Below are positions 1 to 11,700 of a stretch of 64,000 nt of DNA, one piece after another. Numbering within the stretch: the first letter of the stretch is position 1; each line of letters starts with the position of its first letter. Under the pieces are notes generated by a model. It ran no database searches. It was not told the DNA's origin and saw only the letters and a list, made by a program, of their open reading frames with translations. Position numbers and translations under genes: made by a program. The DNA comes from Serilophus lunatus (Eukaryota; Chordata; Aves; Passeriformes; Eurylaimidae): positions 147,794-211,793 of the forward strand of contig VXBA01005478.1 in assembly GCA_013399895.1 (NCBI GenBank), in the 5' to 3' direction.

Positions 1-405
1 TGGAGCCCCTCTGCCATGGAGCCAGGCTGGGAGAGCTGGGGGGGTTCAGCTGGAGAAGGGAAGGATCCAGGGAGAGCTTGGAGCCCCTTCCAGAGCCTAA
101 AGGGGCTCCAGGAGCTGGAGAGGGACTGGGGACAAGGGATGGAGGGACAGGACACAGGGAATGGCTTCCCACTGCCAGAGGGCAGGGAGAGATGGGATAT
201 TGGGAAGGAATTGTTGGCTGTGAGGGTGGGCAGGCCCTGGCACAGGGTGCCCAGAGAAGCTGTGGCTGCCCCATCCCTGGAAGTGTCCAAAGCCAGGTTG
301 GAGCCACCTGGGATAGTGGAGGATGTCCCTGCCCAGGGCAGGGGGTGGAACTGGATGAGCTCTAAGGTCCCTCCAGACCCAAACCAGCCTGGGATTCCAT
401 GATCT
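1..405 (+). mobile_element. CR1 LINE 3'-end fragment
   Basis: Sense-orientation CR1 tail with the hallmarks ggcacagggtgcccagaga, ccatccctggaagtgtcc and a final aaaccagcctgggattccatga. It is cut by the window edge. The open frames across it are not genes. Confidence 0.9.
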
Positions 406-2570
406 CCACAATCCAGGAGGGACCTGGCACAGGAGAGCTGCCTCTTGCAGTCACAGCCCAGCCCCACTGGGTCACCCCGTGTGAACCCCTGCAGTGGGAC
501 CAGGGCTGTGCTGGGGGGAAGAACTTGCTTCCTGTGGGGAATACCACAGGCGTGAATCCGAGCCCAGGAACGCAGTCCAACAGCCCTGAGATAATCTTCC
601 CTGCTGCCACCAGTATCCAGAAATAGTTTTTTGGGAAGGAGTGAGCACCTCTGCTTTGATGTGCTGCTCCAAGTGTCCCATCAGTGCCCAGAGTGGCTCC
701 AGGGAAACAGTCCCACCATTTGATCCAAGGGAGGAGCTTTTGGCTGGACAGCTTTTACTTTATCCATGTACACACATGCACATATTACGTGTTTTAATTT
801 TGCACAAATTTGTCATAATTTCCTCCTCTCTGAAGTAAGGATGTTTCCTTTGCCGGAGCAGCTGTGCTGGCTGTGCCAGAGTGGATTTCATTTACCACTG
901 AAGCTGCTCAAACAAAACCGGGCCCAGTGCCAAGTGCTGCTTTTGGATGTGATGGTTTTGCTGGGCTTTGGTGGAGGAGGGGGGATATAAGGTAACAGAA
1001 CTGGGGGTGGGCAAATGGTGCTGCAGGCTGGGAGAGGCCCCGGCACGGGCACAGGGCGCTGGATCGAGTGGCAGGTCCCATTTGATGGGGAGGGGACACA
1101 AAACCCCCTTGTGCAGGACAGGGGAGGGGAATGGAGCCAGCTGTGACCCCTACAGCAGTTGCTGCTTCTCACTTCAGTTTGGGCGAGTGAGGGAAGGAGG
1201 GCTGACCTTTGTTTTCATTTTTGAAAAGAGATGAAAAGTTGTCTGACGGAGTTGCCCTGGCTGGGGAACAGGTTCTTCCCCAAAACACCCTGAGCCGGGG
1301 CAGAGCTGCTGCTTCCCCTTTGTTTAACCCTGACCCCTCTCCAGGGACATCCCCAGGGAGAGGGAATGGGAAGAAAACCCTTTTCTCTGGGAAATGGCCT
1401 TAAAATCCCAGTGCCTCTTTGGAGATGCCCACGGGAGGAGCTGGGCAGCAGCTCCCGGGATCCCTCCGGGTGCTGCCGGGTGCTTTCCTTGGCGGAGCGG
1501 GGCCGGTGTGATGGTAACCTGAGCACTGGAACAGATTGCAGGAATGTCACCAGCTGTGAACACACGAGCTCCTCTTTCCCTCTCTGACCCCTTTCTGGGG
1601 GAGACAGAGTTTGAAAGCAAAGGTTTTTCTTTCCCATTTCTCAAAAGCCTGAAATCCTCCTTTATTTCCATGTGTTGCCCTCGGAAAATGGGTCAAAGCT
1701 GAGCTTTTGGGACTTGAAGGCCCTTTGCCAGCCCTGTGCAGTTCCATGTAAATACATTGAACTTCCTCCTGAAGTGAGGAGGGCTGGAGGAAAGGCAGGA
1801 TTCCTCCACCTCAGCAGGGAGAGAGCACCCTAGGCTCCAGCTCCCCCAGCTCTGCACTGCTTCCCAGAGTGCCCAAGGTCAGACAGGATAAACACAGGGG
1901 AGGAGTTTCCTGGTTTAGAAAGAGGGATTTGGCTTTTCTCTGATAAAACACAAGAGAAAACCACTCTGAGCAGCAGCAGCTTGTTCCCAAGCAGGACTTG
2001 CCCACATCTGGTTTTACCTGGGAATAAACCATTTTGCTTTTACGAAAGGCTGAGCTCAGATGTGAGTTTAGCTTTGTTGGGAAGACAAGCTGCAATTCCC
2101 AAGAATTTGTATTTCTTGTCACAGTTCCCCTTGCCCCCTCCAGAGTCACTTTCCTGCTGCTTTTATTTTGCCTTCCCCCAACAGATGGAATGGGCTCATC
2201 CTGCCCTGCTGGGCAGCCAGGTGAGCTGGGACCGTGAGATCCCCCACGATGGCACCTGCAAGATGAGTGTTTGACCATGATGTCCCCCATGGTGGCACCT
2301 GCTAGTTTTCCTCCTTAGTTTGCAGAGCTTCCTTGCTGGGGTCCAGCAGGAAAAACACAAGTTGAAAGACCCTTTTGTTACTCCACACTTCCCCCCCACC
2401 TCCACCCCCATATTTACGGATTTGTTTTCCCTCCTGGCCCCTTGGCTCGTGTTTATTTTTCCCCTCAGCTGAACTGGTGTGAGGGTGGCTCAAAGCAGCT
2501 CTGTTCTCTCCCAGCGAGTCGTTTTCCAGCAGAATTCCATGGAAGGGCTTTTCTCTCTCCTTGTTTGCAG
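406..2570. other. TCF3 intron, no exon seen
   Basis: After the CR1 fragment at the left edge this is unique intronic sequence. It holds the first copy (2004-2182) of a direct repeat that recurs at 3279-3455. I looked for the preceding TCF3 exon (the GERGAYASFGRD-like segment) and do not see it. Confidence 0.6.
2004..2182 (+). repeat. Direct repeat copy A flanking TCF3 exon 2571-2700
   Basis: This segment shares long matching runs with 3279-3455, for example gaataaaccattttg, gctgagctcagatgtgagtt and ccagagtcactttcctgct. The two copies are in the same orientation about 1.27 kb apart, one on each side of the exon. Most positions match, with scattered substitutions and small indels, so the duplication is not recent. 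It could also be two insertions of an unnamed dispersed repeat. Confidence 0.85.
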
Positions 2571-2700
2571 ACTGGTTTCCTGCCCAGCGAAATGGGAATC
2601 GCCAGCCCGGGCACACTGTCCCCCACCGGGGGCAAAGGGGGGTCTCAGTATTTCTCTTACCCCAACAATCCTCGCAGGAGAGGTGCTGAGAGCAGCATTG
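2571..2700 (+). CDS. TCF3: TCF3 coding exon (window exon 1): GFLPSEMGIASPGTLSP segment
   Basis: The acceptor is ttgtttgcag and the donor is GTGAGT. The exon is 130 bp, enters in phase 0 and leaves one base. It encodes TGFLPSEMGIASPGTLSP followed by a Ser/Tyr-rich stretch ending RRRGAESSI, which matches the human segment GFLSGELALNSPGPLSP. It is the first TCF3 exon visible; nothing in 1-2570 reads as an earlier exon. Its length is not a multiple of three, so skipping it would shift the frame. Confidence 0.95.
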
Positions 2701-5700
2701 GTGAGTCACCACGTGCCACCCCCGGGTGCCACAGCACGGCCAGGGAACCTGGGGGCTGTCACCTGAGCAGGTGCCCTGGTCAGATCTGCCTTTGGGAATG
2801 AGGAATTGGTGCTGGGAATGAGGACAGTGGTGTTGGGAATGGCAAATTGATGTTGTCATGTGTGTACCTGGCTTGAATTGGGTGTTTGCACTTTTTTTTT
2901 CAGGGGGAGTGTGTATAAATATCTCTATATATCTATATAGACATACACAACTTTTTTTAAAAAAGAGGAATTGGGCTCAGAGTCAGGTATAATTTCCCTC
3001 TTTCTAGAAAATGCCAGATTAGCTGAAAGCAGCAAATGGCTTGAGGTCCTTCTTAAAACACCTACGTCCACACTGCACATCAACAGTCATTCCTGGAAAA
3101 CTTTGGAGGCTGTTTTGTGGCCTCCTGGAGCCCCTGTCCCACTGCAGCAGGCAGGACTGCCAGGAACAAGGCATTAAGAGGTGGTGTGAGATCCAGATGC
3201 TGTGCCCTGGGACACAGGGAATGTTCACTCCAGGACCTCTCCCTGCCTACCTACCTGCTCCAGTGTTCCACTGTGCCCATGTCTGGGTCTATCTGGGAAT
3301 AAACCATTTTGTTTTTCCCAAATGCTGAGCTCAGATGTGAGTTTAGCTTTGTAGGGAAGAAAAGCTCCAGTTCCCCAAAACTTGTGTTTCTTGTCACAGT
3401 TCCCCCTGCACCCTCCAGAGTCACTTTCCTGCTTCTATTTTGGGCTTTCCCCAAGAAACAAAACCAGAAGTGACCCAGTGTGACGGGTGGCTTTTCAATG
3501 CTTTTCAGAAAAAGGCAGCCCTCCCCATTTTCAGCCTGGAAGGTGATTCTTTTACAATCTGTAGGATGAATTTCTCCTCCAGAGATACATCCTACAAGAG
3601 TCCCTGCCTTGGTAGATTGCTGTGTTAGCACCCTGCACACCCCAGCCAGGACCTTCCTTAATTATGAAAAATAATGAAAAATAATGAGGAAAAAACAGAA
3701 TTAAAAAAGAAAATCAAATTTTAACAAGCACTTCCCCTTGAGCCACTCCTGGATGTTTTCCCACCACCTCCCTGAATTGTCCCCTTCCCCCAAGACCTGT
3801 GTCCCCTTCCAGAGCTGGACCTGGAGGGATGTGCTAGGGACTGGCTCTGAGAAGAGCATCCCTGCCTCCTGCAGCAGTGAAACTTTTCTAAATATATCCC
3901 TGTGTAAAGAGCACATGAAAATAGAACCCAACCTTGCATGTGTTCCCTTTCTCCATCCTCTCTCTGCAAACCCACTGCAAGTTGTTTCCAAAAACACCCC
4001 CAGTGAGGGAGTTATGATATTAAATATTAGTATTTTTGGGGCTCAGTCTGTCCTAAGGTGCCCTTCCCTTTGGGGTGATGCCTCTTGCTGCCATGGGATC
4101 TCTGTCTGTGGGCAAAACCTGCCCTCAAAGGGTGTGGATGAGATTCAGAGGCTCATCCTTGGACATTTTCACTGTTGATGCTTCCATGGCTACAGGTCTG
4201 AGCCCTGGCTGTACCAGCAGCTTCTAACCCTGGAGACTTTTGCTGTAGGTGATTTTTCCTGCCACGAACCCCCTTGAAAACTTAGATCCTGTCTTCTATT
4301 CCCTAACCCAGATGGACAGCCCAAAAAGGTTCGGAAGGTGCCTCCTGGACTCCCCTCCTCGGTAAGTGGCAGCAGCGCGTCCCCTTCCCCATTCCTCCAT
4401 CCCTTGGGAATTATCCCTGCTCCTGGGAGCTGCTGGGGTCCTGCCGCCCCAAACGTCGAGGGCTGGGATTTTGGCAGGATGAGGAAGGGTTATCCCAGCT
4501 CCTCTGCAGGAGGAGGAACGCTCCTTAGGGAAGGAGCCGCAGCGCTCCGGGTGCGGTGGCACCTCCGAGCCGGAGCCTGGAGCCGCAGCCTCCTGCCCTG
4601 CTGCCTCTGCTCTGTTCGACGTTATGTCGCGAGTGAAATGCGATCCTCGAGGGGTCGGATTTCACTGCAGAAGGGAAACCAGCCCAGTTGTAGGGGGGCA
4701 GGCAGCTGAGCCTGCTCCAGGTGTGCGCTGCCCGGGCTGCCTTGTAGGAAAGCTGAGCAGCCTGTAGGAATACGCTCTCCCTGCTCCCGCGGCTGTTCCA
4801 GGGGAATAAACTGAACAATGTCTTTGTGGCTACAAGTAATGGGATCTCCAGGAAAGCTAATTGGAGCGAGCTGGAGGGTTCCTGCAGGAATACGGGAGCT
4901 GTCTGGCAGCCGAGGCTGCATTCCTGGCTGGAGTGTTTGCATGCTTGGAGGGGGACGGATGGCTCTGTCCCCAGGCTCCATCCCAAACTCTGTCCCCAGG
5001 CTCTGTCCCATGGGCTCCATCCCCAAACTCTGTCCCCAGGCTCTGTCCCATGGGCTCCATCCCCAGACTCTGTCCCACAGACTCTCTCCTCACACTCTGT
5101 CCCCAGGCTGGGCCTGTGCCCTCGCCCAAGTGTGTCATGTCACTCCCTGCCAAAGCTGATGCTGGTGCAATGCTCCCCCATTCCTCAGGAACCCCCGATC
5201 CATAAGGGAAATTCTGTGCTGTTGGCATTCCCTGACTCCTAGGGCAGAGCTGTAACCTCCACTGCCTTTAGAATTGGACCCCGAGATGCTGGTTTGGAAG
5301 GGTGGAGGGAGAGGAAGGCACTGAGGGCTCACTGGATTGAGCTTGTAGACCAGGAGTGTTGGGGGGTCCACATGGACCCACATGACCAGCTCCAGTAAGC
5401 AGGGCTGAGTTGCTCCAAGAGGATGTGTTTTAACAGGGAAAACCTGTTCGAAGCAGAGTCTGTGTCACTGCCTCAAATTTCTGTGTGAAATTTGGAGCTT
5501 TTAAACCCCAGTCAACATGTGGGGAAAACATCACTCCTGACAAATGGCCTTTATTGGCCTCGGATTTCAAAGTGTTGGGGCTTGGCCTATCCTGCTGGCA
5601 GTGCCCTGCAGGGCCCTGATTCCCACAGGAAAAACTGCCTGGCATTTGCCAAGACTCACCCCTTCCCTGTGTCTGACCCAACACCTGCACACCAGCCTTT

Positions 5701-8700
5701 CATAGGATCATGAAATGGTTTGGATTGGAAGGGATCCTAAAGCCCATCCAGTGCCACCCCCTGCCATGGGCAGGGACACCTCCCACTGTCCCAGGTGGCT
5801 CCAACCTGGCCTTGGACACTCCCAGGGATGGGGCAGCCACAGCTTCTCTGGGCACCCTGTGCCTCACCACTCTCACAGCCAAGAATTTCCTCCTCACATC
5901 TCATCTAAATCTCCTTCCTTGCTCTGGCTGTGGCTTTGGCTGCCCCTGGATACCAAAGCTCTGATTTTCAGAGCACAAGCTGGTGCTGCCTCACCCTCCC
6001 AGTGCCATGAGCTCCAGCTTCCTGGTTTTTTTTGAACTTCCACACCTGGGGAGACAAATCTGTGCCAGGCGGCAGGAGAAGTGTGAAACAGAAGGAGTGG
6101 CCTCAAAGGCACTGGATCAAAGGCTCTTTCTTGTCTGACTCGCCGGTGCAGGAGCCCGCCCTGTGTTATCACTGGACCCCGTGCAAAATAAATAGGTTAA
6201 TCAGCATCTTATTAAAATGAAGTGCTTTAATCTGCAATTCCTGAGCTGCTTTGAAAACTCGCCGAGGTCAGCGGCTGGAAGACCTGGGGGTGGCTGAAAG
6301 GGGAGTGATGCTGCCAAAGTCACCAAGAGGCACCGGCAGCATGAGGTGGGTCAGGAGGATGTGAAGAGCAGCACCAGGCAGGGTCGGGCAGAGAGGGACC
6401 TGTGCTGGTGACCCCATGGCCAGGCTGGACGGGGCTTGGAGCAATGGAAGGTGTCCCTGCCCATGGCAAGAGGTGGAACTGGATGAGCTTTGAGGTTTTT
6501 CCAACCCAAACCATTCCATGATTCTGTACAATGGGTGCTGGGCTGTGGTTGCCCTTGGGGCACGGAGCTCCTTGGGCAGGTGTGTCCAGACCTGGAGCTG
6601 GATGGGGCCCCCAGGCTCTGCTGCACATCAGCTGCTGAGCCAGAGGAACCCGGGGAGGGATTTTGTGCAAGTCGGTTCCTGCAGGATTTTGTTGCTGCAG
6701 CGAGTGCGGTGCCTGGGAGCTGTTTCAGCCTGTGAATTCCCAGTCTGGTCACTGCTCTGTTTAGCCTCAGTCTGCCCGAAGTCCCACCCCAACTCCTGCA
6801 TTTAAGCAAGAAAAACAGGGAGGAGAAAAACAACACCACCGAGCGCTGCGAATCCCAGCGCTGGGTTTTTTCGAGCGGCTCTCGCCGCGCTGGCAATTTT
6901 AACCGGAGGAAATGACCTCACCTGGAGGTCCCCGGGGCCGCCGGCTGAGGGCTGGGGCCGCGGGCTGGGGAACGGGGACCTGGCCCTGATTTACTGTTTC
7001 CTGCAGCGCTTGGCCGCCGGTTCAGCCCCGGCCCGGCCCCGCTTCAGCTCCAGCCCGGCCGTCGTGCCCGCACGGCGGAGCTCGATTCCCCTCGCTTGGC
7101 TGGGGGCAGTGAAGGATGGAGTCGCCTTTTCACAGCCTCCCTCCCCTGTGCCGGGCAGCGAAATGAGAAAAATTTGGAGGGATCAGAACCCCTTGGGATT
7201 GTGGCGAAACTCCCCCACACACCCTTCCTCCTTCTCCTCCCTCGGCGGGGATGCAGCAGGAGATGCTGGGGGTGGTCCAGGGTTGGCGGGACAGGGGGGT
7301 TACACAGCGAGGCGGCCGCCCCCCGCTCTGCCTCCCACATCCCTCCATCCCTGCGGTTTGATTCCCCTCGTTTCCAGCGTGGATGTACGAAATGGCTGTT
7401 GGGGCTGGCGGCCCCCCCGCTGCCGCACAGCTGCCTCTGGCGCTGGCCGGGCGCCAGCCCCTGGCAGATGGCGCGGGGCTATTTAGACGAGCTTCATTCG
7501 ATTCCCTGTCCCGGCTCCCGCGATTTAATCAAATTATAGGAGAAGTCAATTTGCTGGATTCTCTGGTTCTTTGCAGCCCCCTGCGCTCCACTCCACTCCA
7601 TTCCCCCGCTCTCCTGCCCGCACGCGGCTCCCCGAGCCCACGGCTCGCCCAGCGCTGTCCCACAGTGCCCTCCAAGGCCAAGGGCCTGCAATTCTCTTTT
7701 CCGAGCGAGGGACAAAGGGCAGCTGCCAGTGTCTGTCAGGATTTTCCCTCCTCCCTTCTCTTTATTTCTTTTTTGTTTTGTTTTTGTTTTGTTGTTATTT
7801 TACAAGCTCCCCATAGAATCACAGAATCGTTAAGGTTGGAAAAGCTCTCTAAGGTCATTGAGTCCAACCATTGCCCCAGCATTGCCAAGGCCACCAGTAG
7901 CCCATGTCCCCAAGTGCCACATCCACACAATCCCTGCAGGGATGCTGACTCCACTACTGCCCTGGGCATGCTGTTCCAGTGCCTGACTACTATTCAAGTC
8001 AAGAAATTTCCTCTTAATATCCAACCTGAGCTCCCCTGGCACAACTTGAGGTTGTTTTCTCTTGTCCTTGTGTCTGTGTGGGTGCAGAGCCCAACTACCC
8101 CAGGGCTCCCTCCTCCTGTCAGGGAGTTGCAAAGAGTGAGAAGGTCCCCCCTGAGCCTCCTTTTCTCCAGGCTGAGCCCCCCCAGCTCCCTAAGCAGCTC
8201 CTGGTGCTCCAGACCCTTCCCCATCTCCCTTGGCCCTTGTTGTCCCTTCACCCACTCTCCATCCAAAGCACCAAAGCCCACAAGGTGATTTCAGCTCCCT
8301 GTGGCCCCGTGGGGTCTGTTCACCCATGAGCAACATGTGGGGAGGGACCAGGGCTGTCCCTGGGGCTCTGAGCACCCCAGTTTTGGGGGAAGCTACTCCA
8401 AGAAGTGGGACCTTTGGCTGCCAGGGGAAAATGAAGCTATATATATATGTATATATTTTTAAGTGTAGTCACTCATGCTTTTCAGGGGGACTTGTCTGGG
8501 TTTGGGGGATTTTTTGGTTGTGTTTTTTTTTACAAAAGGAAGCCTGGCACAGGCTGCCCAGGGCAGTGGCAGAGTCACCATCCTTAGAAGTGTTCAAAAA
8601 ACATGTGGATGTGGCACTTGAGGATATGGTTTAGTGGTGAACATGGTGGTAGTGGTGGACTGGTGGTTGGACTTGATCTTAAAGGTCTTTTCCAATTTTA

Positions 8701-11700
8701 ATGATTCTGTGATTCTGGTTTTTATTCCCCACCACCATTTCTGCCCCTGCTTTGCTGCCTGAGCTGGAAGGGAGCAGCTGGTTGTGGGGAAAGAGAAACT
8801 CAGGGCAGGTTTCCTTCCCAAAGAGAACCATGTGTGCCTGGCAGAGCCCAGGCAGCCTCTGTCCCCGCCTTTGCTTTCAGATGGATTTAAAAAAAAAGTG
8901 ATTATCGGTTTCAGGATGAATAAAAGGTGATGAAAATAAGATGTGACAAAAGTTCTCACATCATTTTGAGTTCATTTTCAGTTTCTTTGCATATTGAATT
9001 TCTGCTTTTTTTTTTTTCTAGAAAAAGATATGTTTTTGCCCTGGCACAAGCTGATTTTCGATCAGGGCTTTCTAGGATGTGTTTGGTTAATTTAGAAGGG
9101 AAGGAAAAGCCTTTTGATTTGTTTTGTTTAATGTGCTGTTAAATCACATAGCTAAGCAGTGCTGCAGAAATCTGTCCCAGAGGTGTCCCCTCCCCTGTGA
9201 CAACCTCTTTGAGGGGCTGCTCAGCCCCTGGCTTTCCCTGTGCCTCAGTTTCCCCTGGAGCTGGTTTCCTTGCAGGGTTTGGGCAGGGGCTGTGCTCACA
9301 CACACAGGGTTGGCACAGGGGGTCCCCTGTGCCACTGCCCAGCCCATCCCCAGCGCGGGGTCACCTCACAGCAAATGGTGGCTTTTGTGGTTACCCAGAA
9401 AAAGTTATAACTGAGGAAAACGGAACTGGAGCAGAGTTGAAACTTCTGCTGGTGCCGACGAGTTCTGCAGGAGGGGCTGGAGACCAGCAGGGTTACGGGA
9501 AGGCTGAGGGGCCGTGTCCCCTGTCCCCTGTGCCCTGCCCCACTGCCCATAGGGCCATAGGGCTCTTCAAGGACTTCATCTGAAACCCTTCAGTGCCCCC
9601 CAGATCTGCTCTGGGATGAAGAGAAGTGAAGCTCATGGACTCAGAGGATGGTTTGAGTTGGCAGGACCCTCAAACATCATCCATCTCCAAGCCCCTGCCA
9701 TGGGCAGGGACACTTCCTACTATTCCACGTTGCTCCAACCTGGCCTTGGACACTTCCAGGGATGGGGCAGCCACAGCTTCCCTGGGCAACCTGTGCCACA
9801 GGAGAAACTCCTTCCCAATATCCCATCTCTCCCTGCCCTCTGGCAGTGGGAAGCCATTACCCCTTGTCCTGTCCCTTCAGGCCCTTTAAAGATCAGTTGA
9901 GTGAACACTTACTGCTCTGTGGCTGTGAGAGAGGCCAGTCAAACACTGCTCAAGTTGGAGGTTTGACATTTAAATTTGAAGTTTAAGCAGAGGGAGCCAC
10001 AGTGAGGATGTGGGGCTGTGGAGCAGACCAAGCATTTCTTTTCAACCCTTTTCCTGCCCTACAGGTGTATCCATCCAACTCAGGTGATGACTACAGCAGG
10101 GATCCAGCTGGATATACTCCCTCGAAACCTCCCAGCACTGTGTATCCTGGAGCCTTTTATATGGCAGGTGAGTTATTCCTCAGTTAGTCCTGGTGTCCCA
10201 GGCAGAGCAGGAGTTGCCTGGACTGTTACAGACTATGGGAGGGATGGCACAGATGGAGGAGCTCAGGTGAGGAGACTGTGAGACAGAAAGCATCCCCAAA
10301 ATCATAGGATATCCTGAGTTGGAAGGGATACACAGGGATTATCCAGTGCCACCCCTGGCCCTGCACAGACACCCCAACAATCCCACCCTGTCCCTCAGAG
10401 CCTTGTCCAAACCCTCCTGGAGCTCTGGCAGCCTTGGGGCCGTGACCAAACCCTGGGGAGCCTGGGCAGTGCCCAACCCCCCTCTGGGGGAAGAACCTTG
10501 CCCTGAGATCCATCCCAAGCCCTGACACAGCTCCAGCCCTTCCCTGGGCTCCTGTCCCTGGTCCCAGGGAGATGGTCCCAGTTTGCTTCAAGGGTGATAT
10601 TCATTATAGGCAGGACACAATGGGGTCAGCCACAACCCCTCAGCCCGGGCTGACCTGCCTCCCTGGGGGACTGAGGTGTCTCTGCCCCACTGAGCTCCCC
10701 TTTTCCTTGCAGATGGACTCCATAACTCACCAGACCTGTGGAGCTCCCCGGGTGCCATAAGCCAGTCGAGTTATGGTGCCATGCTGGGCAGCTCCTCCTC
10801 CCCACTCCCACAGTCCAGTGGCTTCAACAGTTTACACCAGCACGAACGAATGGTAACGTGTCCCCTGGGCTGGGGGGCTCCCACTCCTCCACATCACCCC
10901 CTCCCCTGGCTGTGGGGGACCTGGGTCCTGGGCCCCATGCCAAAGCCCAGCAGTTTTTGCAGAGCACATCTCACTCCTTTCCCCCTCTCTGCCAGAACTA
11001 CCAGCTCCATTCAGGAGAGGTGAACGGTGGACTCCCCTCCGTGTCCGGCTTTTCCTCGGCCTCCACGCCCTACGGAGTGTCCAGTCACACGCCCCCCATC
11101 AGCGGGACGGACAACATGATGGGTATGTCCAGCCCCCAGTGTGGGCCCCCTGCTCCACTGCCATGCACAGCCTCATCTGAAAACCAAAGTCTTGGGCAAA
11201 CGTGCTGCCTGAGGCATCCCATACCCCCAGACACCTTCTGTCCCTCGTGTGTCACCTGTGCCCGGAGTCACCGCATGAGGTGCAGTGGGGTTCTTGCTGC
11301 TGGATACCCGGAGCAGGGAGAGAGGTATGGGGGTTTACACCTTGTGTGGTGGATCTAGGAGGGGCTCAGGAGCTCTGGCATTACCTCTTGGAGGTGCTGT
11401 GGCTTAAATGAGTTGCAGGAAGGGTTTGCACCTGTGCGAAGCTGTTCACCTAAATCCAGAACAGAAGTGTTCCTGCCATGTTCAGATACCACTTTAACCC
11501 CTGAGTGCTTTGATCTCTGACCCTGCTGAACCTGTTACAAAACCTGTTACTTAAACGAACTTGTGCTCCCCAGGAAATGAGGATTCTGACTTGGATTCAT
11601 AGCAAAATCCTTGTTTTAATATGGGGAGGCAAGTTTGGGATTCATAGAATCATTAAGGTTGGAAAAGACCTCCAGGATCATCCAGGTGATTGTAGGGGCT

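Larger units (their letters stand above)
4362..10064. other. TCF3 5.7-kb intron with CR1 copies and an internal CpG-rich patch
   Basis: The intron holds a 35-nt hairpin (4632-4666), a short tandem repeat (4973-5110), CR1 fragments (5703, 6400, 7813, 8538, 9640) and a CpG-rich block at about 6838-7700. No coding exon was identified in it. Confidence 0.7.

Noticed and set aside
1174..1234. Frame with FGRVREGGLT after an acceptor-like cacttcag, as the TCF3 exon before 2571 (human SFGRDAGVGGLTQ)
   Set aside because: The similarity is a few residues only, there is no GT donor at the right place and the upstream codons do not match.
2231..2305. Two short similar pieces (cccccacgatggcacctgc and cccccatggtggcacctgc)
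   Set aside because: Only two copies of about 25 bp; too little to call a repeat element.
7383..8288. 301-codon frame starting MYEMAVG in the intronic CpG block, as an alternative TCF3 N-terminus
   Set aside because: It starts ATG-TAC like the TCF4-A and HEBalt exons but then shows no similarity (MYCAYPVPG expected), lacks a usable donor and runs into a CR1.
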